Assembly: GCA_016271365.2 (NCBI GenBank) | Contig: CM028136.1 | Location: 468,718,001-468,782,000, forward strand | Origin: Neoceratodus forsteri | Taxonomy: Eukaryota > Chordata > Ceratodontiformes > Ceratodontidae | Length of the DNA: 64,000 bases | Direction: 5' to 3' | Shown here: positions 36,301-47,965 of the stretch, piece by piece | How positions within the stretch are numbered: position 1 is the stretch's first letter | Layout of the letters: each line of letters opens with the position of its first letter | The notes under the pieces: model-generated | Databases searched by the model: none | What the model was told of the DNA's origin: nothing | What the model saw: the letters and a program-made list of their open reading frames with translations, nothing else | Program-made: the position numbers and the translations under genes

Positions 36301-36479
36301 GCAGTCTCCCCCGATCCATTGCTACCACCTAATGTGTGCCTACTGATACTCCCCTAACATTGGCAGTGTCCCTGATGTAGCTGCTGACACTGCATGAATC
36401 CATCTGCAGTCCTGGGGTGTAGTCAGCAGCACTTGAATTGAAGGCCGTGATTTGTGACCCTGCTACATAATTGACTGTA
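35680..36479 (-). repeat. Gag-linker repeat copies A and B (~600-bp unit)
   Basis: Copy A starts near 35,680 and copy B near 36,200-36,280. Both contain GGTGTTTAAAGTCAG, AAAGTGCAACTGGAGTC, CATCTGCAGTCCTGGGGTGT and CATAATTGACTGTACTGTG in the same order. Copy B is cut at 36,480 by the L1-like insertion and resumes at 41,609. Confidence 0.85.
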
Positions 36480-36497
36480 CTGTGTGCTCCACACTTT
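36480..36497. repeat. Left target-site duplication of the L1-like insertion
   Basis: CTGTGTGCTCCACACTTT here is repeated at 41,591-41,608. The last Ts could also belong to the element's tail, so the duplication is 15-18 bp. Confidence 0.9.
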
Positions 36498-36707
36498 TTT
36501 TTTGAAATTTAAACTTTTTATTGTTTTATAGTAAACCACAGAACAAAGATAATGAGCCAGGAAAGTAGGCAAACATATTGACATTCAAACTAACCTCCCC
36601 TATCCCCCTCATCCCCGACCCCCCTTGGAGTGTACCCTCTTAGCCTATCAGGATACACTTTGTGATCAAGGATTAAGCATTTGGAGAATCAGTACTGGAT
36701 AGGACAA

Positions 36708-39071
36708 CTAGTGCAAGTATAAAGCATGCAGTTTGTCCCACTTTTTGTCAAACAGTTTAGGTCTGTTGCAGGAGCTGGCAATCATGCGTTCAGTCTTAAA
36801 ACATGATGAAAGTTCATTCAGCCATTCGTTGTAGGTAATAATAAGTTGATCCTTCCAATGCTTGAGTACCAGCTTCTTGACTGCCATTGAGATGAGGGCC
36901 ATGTGGTATCTCTTCTCCTTGACCTGAATATTAGAGAAGCATCCTAGAATACATATTTCTGCAGTAAAAAGACTGTCCAGACCCATCAAGGGGTCCAGCC
37001 TAAATTGAATGGATTGCCACAAGAAAGAGACCTCACAACAGTGCCAAAATATATGCAGGAGATTACCTTCTGAGAGTTCATACCTCGAGCAGATGGAGGA
37101 AGGGAGACGGACCATTCTGACCAGTTTGACTGGAGTATAGTACATATCATTGATGATATGGTACTGGGTAATTTTAAATCTATCCTGGAATTGTATCAGT
37201 ATAAATCCTCCCAAATTTTAGGCCAGTCAAAGTTTACCTCTGGTAGGAGAGCATCCCAGACCTTGGAGCCTGGTACAGGTTCGGTGTGATCGATAGTTAA
37301 GAGGCAGGAGTATAAAAGGGAGATAGCATGAGGTTTGGAGGCTAGTGTCTTCAATTGGTCCAAAATAGGGCCGATGACAGAGGGTTTGAGTGATGTGCCA
37401 AATATCTGTCCTACCAAATGTCTAAGCTGAAAAATTTTAAAGATATGTGTTTGAGTAATACCAAATTTCTGAAGGATATCTGGAGAGGAAAGAAGAGAGT
37501 CTTGAGAAAATAATTGAGCTACTGTAACATCTTTTAACTGAGGTAGCCATCCAGGATTCAGACACGTCCCCCCAATTTTAATATTAGGATTTAGTGTAAG
37601 AGATTGAGCATAGTCAGTTTGAGGTAGGAATTTGTGGAAGGCACAAAACAGGGAGAAGACTTTTAAGGAAGTACTGATCACTGAATGATGGCTCAAAAGT
37701 GGCAAGGATTTGAAAGGAAGTCAGAAGAGTGTCGGAGTGGTTAGTTTGAGGGACCTAAGCATCTTGTTCTTGGTGTGTAACCAAGTAGGGATGTGCTCCT
37801 CTTCGAAGCCTAGAAGCCACCTTCCACATTTTGAAAAGTGGCTGGCCCAGTAATATAGAAGGAGATTAGGGAGGCAAAGGCCACCCCATTCTTTGGGAAG
37901 ACTTAGTTTAAGGAAAGAACATTTAAGCTGTTTATTTGACCAGATAAAGTTGGAGATTAGGGAATGAATATGTTGAAAAAAGGAAAGAGGAAGACAGAGA
38001 TTAAGCATGTTAAGGGGTAAAAACCTAGGAATTACATTCATCTTAATAATGTTTATATGCCCCCATAAAGAGAGTGGAAGTGCTTGCCATTGCTGAAGAT
38101 CCTGTTGGATATGCGCCACTAGATCATCTAGGTTTAGTTTCCTAGCAAGGGCAGAATCCCTAGTTAAACTTATACCTAGATATTTAAGAGATTTTGGGAC
38201 CAATTGCATGTCGAAGTGGGAGAAATCAGCTTTATAAGTATAGTGATTAAGAGGAAAAATCTTGGTTTTATTAAGATTCAGCTTATAGTTTGAGAAATGA
38301 CTGAATTGGGAAATCATCTTAAGTGTGTATTGAAGGGAAGTGACAGGTTGCTCTAGGTGAAGAAGAATGCCGACCACATAAACTCAAAGGTATAGGAAAG
38401 AATCTTATATAGGAATACCATGTATCTGGGGGGTTAACTTGATATGTCTCAGTAGTGGCTCCAGGTATAGATTAAAGAGAAAGGGTGATAGTGGGCAGCC
38501 TTGTCTGGTGCCAGTAAAAAGGGAAAAACAGGGGGAGAAAACTGTTACAATATATCTTGGCCGATGGAGATGAATATGTGGCCTGGATCCAACAGATAAA
38601 GAAGTGTGGAAAGCCCATCTTCCATAAGGTTGACCAGAGAAATATCCAATCGGCTCTGTCGAAGGCCTTTTCTGCATCTAAGGAAATCAGTGCCATGGAG
38701 GATGTAGAGGACCGATCAGCCCTGAATATGTGAGTTAATTTCCTTAGATGGTTGGCAGGGGATCTACCGTGAACAAAACCTACTTGTTCTGGACTCAGAA
38801 GATGCAACCAGACCACAACAAATCTGCCCCCTGGATCCACCATGATAGAGATAGCTTAAAAAGGAGTGTTATCCATTACCAGTATGGCCACACCTCTGCT
38901 TGAGGAGGAGTCTCTGGAGACAAAGACCTGAGCGACCCCTTGATGGCACAGCCAAACAGCCTCCTTTGCCATCAAGTGGATCTCCTGTAGCAATATAATG
39001 TTGGCGTGGAGTAAGGCACAGTGTTTCAAAACCGGGTGTTGCTTATTTAAGCCTGTGACTTTACATTCCAA
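36708..39071 (-). pseudogene. L1-like ORF2 with a large internal deletion
   Basis: Starts near 39,071 with an endonuclease N-terminus (KHCALLHANIILLQEIHL, SSSRGVAILVMDNTPF, VDPGGRFVVV). It then jumps straight to mid reverse transcriptase (LLSPEQVGFVHGRS) near 38,780. [48 protein letters not shown] and the C-terminal cysteine/WDxL region down to 36,708 follow. Family ORF2 proteins are about 1,250 residues. Here the endonuclease C-terminus and reverse-transcriptase N-terminus, some 400 or more residues, are absent. The YADD box is damaged: the ORF frame ends around 38,405 and resumes at 38,377. Confidence 0.85.
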
Positions 39072-40537
39072 GTAACAATTTTAAATGACTGCATCATCAC
39101 ATTTGTTATATATATAGCATAATGCTAATAAGTGAACAAGAAAACACATATAAATCTTGAGGCACACTCCAACCCACCTTACCCTCTCCTCCCCTCCTCC
39201 CAAAAGTTATAAGCCCCTAGAATTCATAGAAAAGCAGGGTACAGAGAGGTCCCAACCCTCTGACCCTATGTACACTGGCAACACCAAATTCTGGAAGAAA
39301 GAACCCAACCCACTCCTCCTAACACCCTCTTCATACCCAGATATTGGCACTTCTGATTGCACAGAAGTTATTATTGGCGGTAGTAAAATCCCCACCCTCT
39401 CAAAATAACTATATACAGTGAACTCTGCCTTTGCCAGATACAGACCACAACTCTTAATGAGACAGAGAAAAAAACTTTCTGTGCCTAGACCTATCCTATT
39501 CAAAGAATGAGAAAAAGATAAGAAAGTTAAACCAAAAATGACATGCCATGAGTAGGAGTATGCACAAACCCCCCCTTATACCAGTTTGTGATGTAGCCAA
39601 ATGAACAGCAAGCCCTCCAGAACAGCCTACCCTCCCCCTCCCGCCCCCCAGAACAACCCGCACCGAAGGCATCTCCCAGAAAATAAAATCATCTAATAAC
39701 TACAGGGAAAGTAATAAAAACCTAGTCTTCTCCCATATAGGAGACAGAGGTAAGGAAACCATAAAGAGGGGCTAGATAGCCCACCTACCAGCCTCCAAGA
39801 GCAAAACCAAGTCGACCCAGACAGAGGCAAGTGGAGGGCAAGTATTAAGGGCTCAGTGTTCTCCCAGCAAACTCCATAAACTCTGAAGGGATAATCCCTA
39901 CCATATGAAACTTAAATGGGGAGCATATAGGTTGTTAGGAGATAGCAACGGACCACCCAACCTGGTTCAAAGACAAGCCCCACACATGTGAGCCGGGCAA
40001 TTGCATTGAACCTCTGCTCAATGATTAGGGAGCTTGGTAGGCTAGGCGAGGGCCCATAGGGCTAATTAAGCGAGAGGGAAGGTTACCTGAAAAACAGGAT
40101 CAGTTGGTAGAGTCAGGGAATGAGGGGAACCAAAATACCCTCAGACCTGTGCACCATGAATAGGTCCCTGGGGAACCGACACCAAAATGCGAGTTCTGGC
40201 TGAGGAAGGGCAAGACTGCCCACTAGCCCCAGAGCAAACAGCTCATCTCACCAAACTGCAAGGCTGCCAGAGACCAACCCAGGCCCTTCAGCAACAACGG
40301 GAAGGTAAAGAGAGAAGGAGCAGGGAAGAGAGGGAGGGAGAGAAAGCAGAGAACGAGGAAAAGCCAAAACAGAAAGCCAGATCCCCCCCTCCAGGACCCC
40401 CCAGCTCCCCCTGCAGCACCACCCAAGGAGAAACACAAAACCCTCCCTATGTGAACCCTCTGAACCATGACCATCTGCACAGACCCAACAGGTACTACTT
40501 AAGCAGGCAATGTAATACAGTAGAGTGAGATAAACAC

Positions 40538-41401
40538 TCATGTAGTGGAAAATAAGTCGGGCAACTTCTGGGCAAGATCCTTCTTTGCCATTTCAGGATT
40601 GTTGTAGGAGGTCCAGGCATCGTTGATGTGTAGTTGTAAGTGAGCTGGGTACACCATTCTGAATTTGATGCCAGCAGCAATTATTTTAGAGACAATTGGA
40701 TGAACGGCAGTTCGCTTTTGTCGGGTCTCCAGTGGCAAGTCTTGAATCAGTCTTAGGGGTCTACCTTCCCACAGAATAGCCTGTACTTCTCATACCTTAG
40801 CTAGTACATGTTATTTTTCTAAGTAACTTAGAAATTTGAGGATGATAGGTCTTGGCGGGGCACCCTCTAGAGGTCATGGCCTAAGTGATCTATGCACTCT
40901 TTCTATCTGGTAGCCGGGGTTGAAGGGTGAAGGCCCCATGACTTTTGTTAACAGCATCTGGATAAAGGAGAGGATATTGGGGCCTTCCTCTCTCTCAGGT
41001 AAACCAAAGATGAGGATATTATTCCTCCGGCTTCTTCCTTCTAAGTCCTCAGATTTTGCTTGCAATTTACTAACTTGCTGTCTAATTTTGGTCACCTTGG
41101 TGTCCATACGCTCCCGCTAGGTTTCCAAAGAAGAAGTTCTAGCTTCTGCATCACCAATTTTGCAGCTGAGGTCCCCATCTCTGAATGCATGGACTTGATT
41201 CCGGAGGAGATATTCGCTAATGCTTCCCAAAAGGGAAGCAACTCCTGCAAAAAGCGATTCTCCATGAGGCGGTGTAGCAGTGATAGGTTAAGTGGCTGGA
41301 TGAACAGGCTGAGTCTCCTGGGCCTTGGATTTTTTCAGCGCCTTCATAGGCAAGGTGGGAGGTGTATGGTGTGGTGAGGCCTGCTGCATTTCGGCATTCA
41401 T
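40538..41401 (-). pseudogene. L1-like ORF1 (RNA-binding chaperone) remnant
   Basis: Minus strand. An ATG at 41,401 opens MNAEMQQASPHHTPP, followed by a coiled-coil-like stretch (VTKIRQQVSKLQAKSEDLE). The RRM-like core then shows RRNNILIFGLPEREEG and YQIERVHRSLRP near 40,880-41,040. The C-terminal domain shows APPRPIILKFLSYLEK and VHPIVSKIIAAGIKFRMVYP, ending at 40,538. This is the transposase_22/L1 ORF1p arrangement. Stops near 41,290, 41,125, 40,872 and 40,800 break it. Confidence 0.82.
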
Positions 41402-41591
41402 CACGGTGAAAAAGTCACCAATAGCGATGATAAAGGCAGCAGAGGTTGGCAGCAGATAGGCAGCACTATCAAGGCAGCAAAGCTGAGTTGGTGCAGTGAG
41501 CCAAGTAGCAGGATTAGGCAGGATGCAAGAGGGGAGGAAAAGAGCTTCTTCAGAAGGCTGCCATCAGTGCGCAGACATCACGTGACTCCCC

Positions 41592-41977
41592 TGTGTGCTC
41601 CACACTTTATGTACTGCACTGATTGGGGAGTTATTGCTGCTAAACATAGTTATTTTGCCTCAAATGACTGATATTCATATATTGTACTGCTGCTTGCTGC
41701 TTTGCTTTAACATTGAACTGCTGCTATACCGTTCTGCCGAACATTGCATGCTGAATTATTAATTGCCTCTACTCACCTAGTTTACCAGCTTCTGAGGATT
41801 CCAGCTCCTGTTGTTAAAACATCCACTTGCTGCTTGTTGCCATAAATAATCTGAGTTGTGCCCCCTGCAATTGGTGGTGGTAGCCTGATCTGGAGGGTTG
41901 TTGGTGTTTAAAGTCAGCCTTGCTCAGATGCAGTAGTGGATCATAGGCAGTGAAGTGCGGCAAAGTGCAACTGGAGT
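41592..41977 (-). repeat. Gag-linker repeat, remainder of copy B and copy C
   Basis: Continues copy B after the L1 insertion. Copy C (about 41,900-41,977) contains GGTGTTTAAAGTCAGCC, GTGCGGCAAAGTGCAACT and the protein-level motif LSKADFKHQQP. It ends at the CTGGAGT that marks the next LINE insertion. The unit is about 560-600 bp once the L1 is removed. Confidence 0.8.
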
Positions 41978-42065
41978 CCATGGAAAATGTGGGAGGCTGG
42001 GGTAGTAAGTGCTGAAAAAAGCAGAATAGTGTGTTTGGATAGAGGTTGTTGTACACAAATATAAG

Positions 42066-43133
42066 ATGGGGTTTCTTTTGTGGTTGCTTAGTTGGGGAAT
42101 TATTTTATGGGGTTGCTGTATGTTGAGTGATGTTGTTACTGTCCCTGTTGAGTGTAATTTTAAGTTGCCAGTTATTGACAAGTTTGATTTTAGTTTGTCT
42201 GCACTGTTAGTGCGGACACAAAATATGATTAATACTTTTTTATTGCTAGCATTTGAGGAAGTAGCATTGCGTGTTACTGGTTGTATTGTTATTAGTTGTT
42301 CAGTTATATTGGTTGTAAGGGGCCTGACATGTGTTCGGCAATGTAAGAATCTTTTTGTTATGTTATTGCTACTTGCTCTTTCGGGGGATATAGAGTTAAA
42401 TCCTGGTGCTGTGAATAATGAAAACATAAGGAATAAGGGCCCTTTGAAACCTTGGTATAAATCTCACAGATTTAAATTGATGCATGTTAATGCTAGGAGT
42501 TTAATACTCAAATTGTCCAATGTGGAAGTGCTTACCTGTTCTTATAGGCCTGATATGATTGCAGTCTCTGAATCCTGGCTAAAACCTTTTATTTAATATG
42601 GAATGTGTTCACTCCCTGGCTACAGTTTGGTTAGGGCTGACAAAGAAGGCAAAAAGGGGAGTGGAGTTATCTACTTCTTAGAGCATTTAGAAGTATCTGT
42701 ACTATCAACTAGCATGAGTTATGAATTTGGTAATGATTGGCTGGTGGTGTGGTTAGTGTTAGGCAGTTGTAAATATGTTACTGTGGGTTGCTTATATAAC
42801 CCTCCCCAGTGTGAATATTCAGGTTTAAAGGTGTTTCTGGGGGTTGCCTCTGATTTTATGACTAATCGTGACTTTGTTCTTCTTGGAGATATTAATCTGG
42901 ATTTGTCCAGAAGTGATACCTTGGGTCTTGAATCTCTGTTGCACTCCGGTGGGCTTTCTCAATTTATTAAAGAACCTACACGACCAAATACTTTAATTGG
43001 GAATCATTCGATCCTGGATTGGATTGTTTCCTATAAATTCAGTCTAATGTCTTCTTGTGGAGTATTGGATGATTCAGTAAGTGACCACCAGGCCATTTAT
43101 TGCACTTTGAATTTTAGAAAAATAGAAACATAG
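42066..43133 (+). pseudogene. L2-like ORF2 N-terminus: 2A-like motif and endonuclease
   Basis: Open from ATG 42,066. A hydrophobic stretch ends in LLLLALSGDIELNPGA at 42,366-42,410. The 2A-like consensus D-x-E-x-N-P-G-P is complete except that the final Pro is Ala, which should block ribosome skipping in this copy. The endonuclease follows: FKLMHVNARSL, MIAVSESWL, VGCLYNPPQ, FVLLGDINLDLS, FIKEPTRPNT, SILDWIVS and VSDHQAIY, ending by 43,133. One in-frame TAA (42,594-42,596) separates the first and second parts of the endonuclease, and a CR1 insertion follows directly. Confidence 0.85.
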
Positions 43134-43712
43134 ACTATGATGTGGATAAGGACCACTTGGCCCACCCAGTCTACCTGTTTCCCTACCTTTTGGATAAGCT
43201 GCAGATCCTAATTAACCAACAGCCTACTTCTTCCTACCCCCCACCAGAATTGCCTCATGTCTGTCCCATGCATTCTTGAATTATCCCACTGTTTTTGACC
43301 CCATGCCCTCCTGAGGAAGGCTGTTCCATGCATCCACCACCCTCTCCATGAAAAAATAGTTCCTCACATTGCACTTGAGCCATCCCCCCTCTATCTTCAG
43401 TTTGTGCCCCCTTGTTCTTGCACATCCCTTTTTCTGAAAGATGCTATTCTCCTGGACTTTGTTGATTCCCTTGAGGTACTTGAAAGTTTCTATCATATCC
43501 CCCCTCTCCCGCCTTTCCTCGAGGGTATACATATTAAGCTCCTTTAGTCTCTCTTCGGAGGGCTTCTGGTGCAGACCCTGTACCATTTTAGTTGCCCTTC
43601 TCTGGACTGCCTCCATCCTGTCTATGTCCTTGCAGAGATGGTGTCTCCAGAACTGCACACAGTACTCCAGATGGGGTCTCACCAACTGTCTGTACAGAGG
43701 GAGAACAACTTA
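43122..43712 (-). pseudogene. CR1 LINE 3' fragment inserted in the L2-like LINE
   Basis: The minus strand encodes VRPHLEYCVQFWR, RMEAVQRRATKMVQGLHQ, LEERRERGDMIETFKYLKG and MERVVDAWNSLPQE. It is close to the CR1 at 6,017-7,640 (same order, few differences). The 3' end at 43,122-43,140 still shows TCTATGTTTCTAT on the minus strand. It is a severely 5'-truncated copy. Confidence 0.88.
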
Positions 43713-45910
43713 GACATCAAAGGTTTTTTTCTCAGACCATCCAGTATCGTAAGTTTAAGAAATTTCATTACGATACCTTAAGGACTGAACTAAAGAAAAT
43801 AAATTGGTCTTTCATTAATGCCATCCCTGATCCTGTCTGCGCTATTGATTATTTTTGCTGCAAGTTGTTGGTTGTTCAAGATTTTGTGTTCCCGTTATGA
43901 ACTCTAAGGGTTAGAGGCTTAAATAATGCATGGTTTTCTAAAGATATTAAGTCTCGGATCAAATAAAGGAAGTTAGCATGGCTTGCTTATAAACAATCTC
44001 CTTCCACTACTTTGATGTCAGCCTATAGGTTCCTACAGAACAAAGTTAGTAAGATGATTAAACAAGCCAAAGTTTATTTTTTTAAGCATCAGTTTGAGAC
44101 CTCAGTGTCAGACTCTAAGGTTTTTTGGAATACAGTTCACTCATTATTATCTCCTAAAGGAAAGGTTACAATTAATAATGTAAAACTGTTTGATAAGGAG
44201 CTTACTGAGATTACGGACATTGCTGATCTGCTAAATCTGAAATTTTCAGGTATGTATATTCATAAATTTGATGGTTTGGGTGCAGATCGTGGGCTAGCAG
44301 ATGCTAATTTTGATTAATATTATCCTAATAACAATAGACCACTGTTTTATTTTAAAGAAGTAACCAGGTCTGAGGTACTGAAGCATTTATGTTTGCTACC
44401 AAACAAATATTGTGATTGTGTTGGGAGTTTGGACAGAAGATTTGTTAAGCTGGCTGCTCCATATATCGCTAAACCTCTTTGTGTTATTTACAACATATGT
44501 CTGAGTTCTCATGTTTTTCCTTTAGTCTGGAAGTACACAAAGGTGGTTCTGGTTCCTAAAATATCTAATGCTACTTTTGCTAAAAACTATTGACCTACTG
44601 TATATCTATAATGAATCCATTAAGCAAGATCCTAGAACAATGTGGTTGCAAACCAACTTACTGGTTTTCTTGAGGCTAACAACATTCTATGTGATCAACA
44701 ACATGGTTTCAGTAGAGGTCATGGGACTGGTACTGCCCTGGTTAGGTTCAGGGACACCATCCTACAGTGGTTTGATAGGAGTGTTTTGACTGGAGCAGTG
44801 TTTGTTGACCTGCACAGGGCATTTGATTTAGTCAATCACTCCTTGCTTTGCTCTAAACTGGAAGAACTGGGTATTTCTGTTAATGCTGTGAGTTGGATAT
44901 GGGATTATTTATCTGACAGGGCACAATTTGTCTCTATTAACACAGTACATTCTAGCATGAGATCTATTGAATGCGGCATAACACGGGGTCCATTTTTGGA
45001 CCCCTGTTGTTCTCCTTATTCATTAACCATCTACCTTCAATTTTCAACAAGTGTCAGAGCCTTTTATATGTGGACGATCTTATACTGTTTTATCAGGCTT
45101 CCTCTATTTCAAAGCTCAGTTGCATGTTGGAACCTGAATTTCAGTGTTTATATTCCTGGTTATCTAATAATTTAATGATTATTAATGTGAAGAAAACCAA
45201 GTCAATGATGTTTTGGTAGTCAGTACATGCTCAGGGAGAACCCATGTTTTTTAATTCATGATGGTTTAGGCAATCTTATTGAACAGGTTAAAGAGTTTAA
45301 ATATTGTGAGTTCCTTTTAGATCCTAGTATGACTCTGCATCTTCAAGTTAAGGCTGTTAGTAAAGTAATTAATCAGAAGATAGGGATATTGCATAAATTT
45401 AAACATTATTTATCTTACGATACTCATCGTGCTATTGTTCTGGGAACTCTGATGCCACATTTTGACTATGTTTCTACATTGTATTTTAATCTTGGCTCTA
45501 GGGGAAAATCACATTCTATCTGTCACATTTAATAATGTTTGCTGTTTTGTTCTTGCTGCACTGTTAAAGATGCATCATTGTATGCTATACTCTTCTATTG
45601 GATGGTTATCCCCGAGGCTCAATTTTGCCTATTTACTGGGTTGTATGGTCTATCCATTTGTTCATGCTGATCACTGCTTTCCTTCATCTGATCTAATAAT
45701 TCTTCAAAGCCCTACTAACAATCTCCACTCAACCATTAGTTTAACACTGGGAGTTGGTGATCACAAGAACAAATATGGTTTGCGATCCTTCACTATTGCC
45801 ACCCCTAAATTGTGGAATGATTTACCTAACTCTCTTCATTCTGCTACTTCCTTATCTACTTTTAAAATACTTTTTAAGGCTCATTTGTTATCCTTGATTA
45901 TGCCATAAAC
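43713..45910 (+). pseudogene. L2-like ORF2 reverse transcriptase and C-terminus
   Basis: Continues the host LINE after the CR1 insertion. KLAWLAYKQSPS and FLQNKVSKMIKQAKVYFFK form the linker. Reverse transcriptase follows: VFPLVWKYTKVVLVPK (about 44,510), NNILCDQQHGFSRGHGTGT (44,675), VFVDLHRAFDLVNHS (44,800), a damaged GPLLFSLFINHLPS, LLYVDDLILFYQ (45,062) and VKKTKSMMF. The C-terminal domain ends with FTIATPKLWNDLPNSLHSAT near 45,790-45,845. At least six frame changes or stops. The conserved YADD box reads Y-V-D-D. Confidence 0.82.
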
Positions 45911-46920
45911 ACCCAAAGAAACACAAAATCCTATATTCTGATTGGCTAGCCGGCACCTTCCTGCCATGGTAAATCCCCTGATAACCCACAAAAAAGGTAC
46001 CAGCCAGCCACACACATGTACAAAAACACTCCGACCCCTGAATACAAACCCAAAATCTGCCATATTGTCTCCCAGCTGAGATGGTAAACCAAGAGTTTTA
46101 AACCTGAATTTGGAACTGCTCATTCAAAACAAGTGTGTCACATAAAGAAAACCTTTTTTCGTACCTCGCAAGTCACACCCGCCTCACCATTGTCAACTGC
46201 TCATCCACAAAAGAAAAATACAGTTCAGTGTGAAATTCAAAACCACTGATAAACCCCGATCGCAACCTCAGAACTGGTTGCATGCCAGCAGTACAAGCAA
46301 AAAGTAAACTGCCTCCATAAAGCTGAACAGTCAGAGTGACTGTGACATGACCCATAGAAAGAAGCAACTCTAATATTCACTTTTTCTGTGACTAGAGGCA
46401 GTTGACTTACACCTCTGGGACTCAGTCCTCACATCCTCAGTTGGAAGCTCCTGCACAGCGTCACTCTGCTGGCACTCTCAGTACATACTGTTGGTGCCTG
46501 CCAGTTGTGTAGTCGCAGACGGCTCTCTCTCTCTCTCTCCTTCTGTCTTCCACTCATCTTGCCGAACACATTTCTGAACCTGACACCAAAAACTATATTT
46601 AAAAAAAAAACTGACCACATTTCAGTTGTTCACTGCACTCTGTCTTCTCTGTCAGCAGCACTTACTCTCATATTGTACCCAGCAACAAAGGACTACTTGA
46701 TGTAGGGTGGAAGAATATGTGTACAAAAATATATAAAAAGGAAAAATAAATTTATTTGTACAAATTTTTTCTATATTTTAATTATTTACACCTGGTATAA
46801 TTGCAATAAGCCACTCATGGGATGTGGGTTATCTGGGGATTTACCATGGCTGGCATGGATTTACCCACTCGGCTGCACCTCGTGAGCAAACCACTCGATA
46901 ACCCACACCCCTTCATGGCG
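45901..46920. mobile_element. TA-flanked foldback element in the LINE 3' UTR
   Basis: TA-TGCCATAAACACCC on the left faces, inverted, CGCCATGAAGGGGTG-TA on the right, giving a TA duplication and an approximately 9-bp terminal inverted repeat. Inside, about 31 bp around CCATGGTAAATCCCC and AACCCAC (45,973-45,992) is inverted at 46,825-46,862. A further hairpin pairs GCAATAAGCCACTCATG with the right end. There is no coding frame, and it interrupts the LINE just after its last codons. Confidence 0.6.
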
Positions 46921-47104
46921 TATTGCTTAAATACTTATCATTGTATTATTTAACTTGCATTGTATGTATTTTAAAGTGTCTATGTATAATTTTTGTTACA
47001 TGTTAAATGCCCAGGTCAGTCCGGAAGAAGGGCTTTTGCCCATTGTCCTTACTCAGTTAACAAAGTTAAAAATAAAATAAATAAAAATCTGGAGTTAAAT
47101 CAGG

Positions 47105-47965
47105 AAAAAGAGGGTCTTAGTGGTGTTTGGCTGTTACTTCACTGCTGTGTGGTCTGTCTGTCCATCTAACAGTTCTCAGCTAAAGAAATGGCCTTTTCCC
47201 TATTTTCTGGTCGGTGTTCATTCACCAAAAGCTGCACATCTGTAGGCAGGGTGTTGATGAATTGCTCCATTGCAAATGTGTCAATGATCTGTGTGACTGT
47301 TTTGCCCCCTGTTTGGAGCCATTTAATAAGGAGTTCTCTGAGTCAGGTGAAGGTTTCTAGAGGATTGTTGAATGAGTTGTAGTTCAGGGACCGTAATCTT
47401 TGCCTGTAGGTCTCTCCCGAGATATTGTAACTTTTCAGGATTTCTCTTTTCGCAAGGTCATAGTTTTCTGACTGTGCAGTATCCATACTGCTGTGGGCTA
47501 ATTGGGCTTTACCTGTCAGGTAAAGTACAAGTCTGATTGCCCATTGCTGCTTTGGCCACTGGCAGGCTCCAGCAACCCTTTCAAAAGTTGTCAGGTATGC
47601 TTTGATATCATCCGAGGGACACAACTTTGTAAGTTTAATGTCTTAAGTTGTTTGTGTTTTGTTGCTCTGCTGGTCCAGTGCTAGATCTTCCAGCTTTGAT
47701 AATTTGCAAGGCATCTATCCATTGCTACATCCCTTCTCTTCTTTGTTGCTCCTGTTGCTGCATTTCTTCTCTTTTCTGTTTGTTCCATCTCTTTTTGCTG
47801 TATAGCCCGCCATTTGAAAAAGACAGTCAGGCTTTCAGGTTCTGTCACTGCCTATTCTTTCATCACTGATGCTGGCTGTACAGTCTCAACTTGGACTTCT
47901 GTCTCAGCTAGTTTGGCTGCCATCTTTCTGGTAATGACTCCTGGGCTTGCTGCTGTAGAATCCAT
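47105..47965 (-). pseudogene. Gypsy gag N-terminal half with SCAN-like region
   Basis: Minus strand from ATG 47,965 (MDSTAASPGVITRKMAAKLA). A charged, Gln-rich, coiled-coil-like stretch follows, then the capsid-like part: DDIKAYLTTFERVAGACQWP, WAIRLVLYLTGKAQLA, and from 47,400 downward the SCAN-like segment ETYRQRLRSLNYN, LRELLIKWLQ, MEQFINTLPTDVQLLVNEH and RPENREKAISLAEN. SCAN domains of tetrapod zinc-finger proteins are known to derive from the gag of Gmr1-like elements, which fits the pol order here. Stops occur near 47,852 and 47,342. It is cut on the left by the LINE at 47,088. Confidence 0.85.

Larger units (their letters stand above)
36498..41590 (-). mobile_element. L1-like LINE inserted into the gypsy gag region
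   Basis: 5.1 kb on the minus strand, with a T-run (A-tail) at the left end, ORF2 on the left and ORF1 on the right, bounded by an 18-bp duplication. The copy begins with a 5' UTR (41,402-41,590). ORF1 and ORF2 are separated by about 1.46 kb (39,072-40,537), which is unusually long. That stretch has proline-rich open frames on the plus strand but nothing recognisable, and may itself contain an insertion. Both ORFs are broken. Confidence 0.9.
41978..47088 (+). mobile_element. L2-like LINE inserted into gypsy gag, with CTGGAGT duplication
   Basis: CTGGAGT at 41,971-41,977 and 47,089-47,095 flanks the copy. Removing it rejoins the gypsy gag linker in register. The element has a 5' leader, a hydrophobic N-terminus with a 2A-like motif, endonuclease, reverse transcriptase and a C-terminal domain. 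The 3' end carries a tail block resembling the family A SINE tail and AAAATAAAATAAATAAAAAT. It carries a CR1 fragment (43,122-43,712) and a foldback (45,901-46,920), so its own length is about 3.5 kb. Confidence 0.85.
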
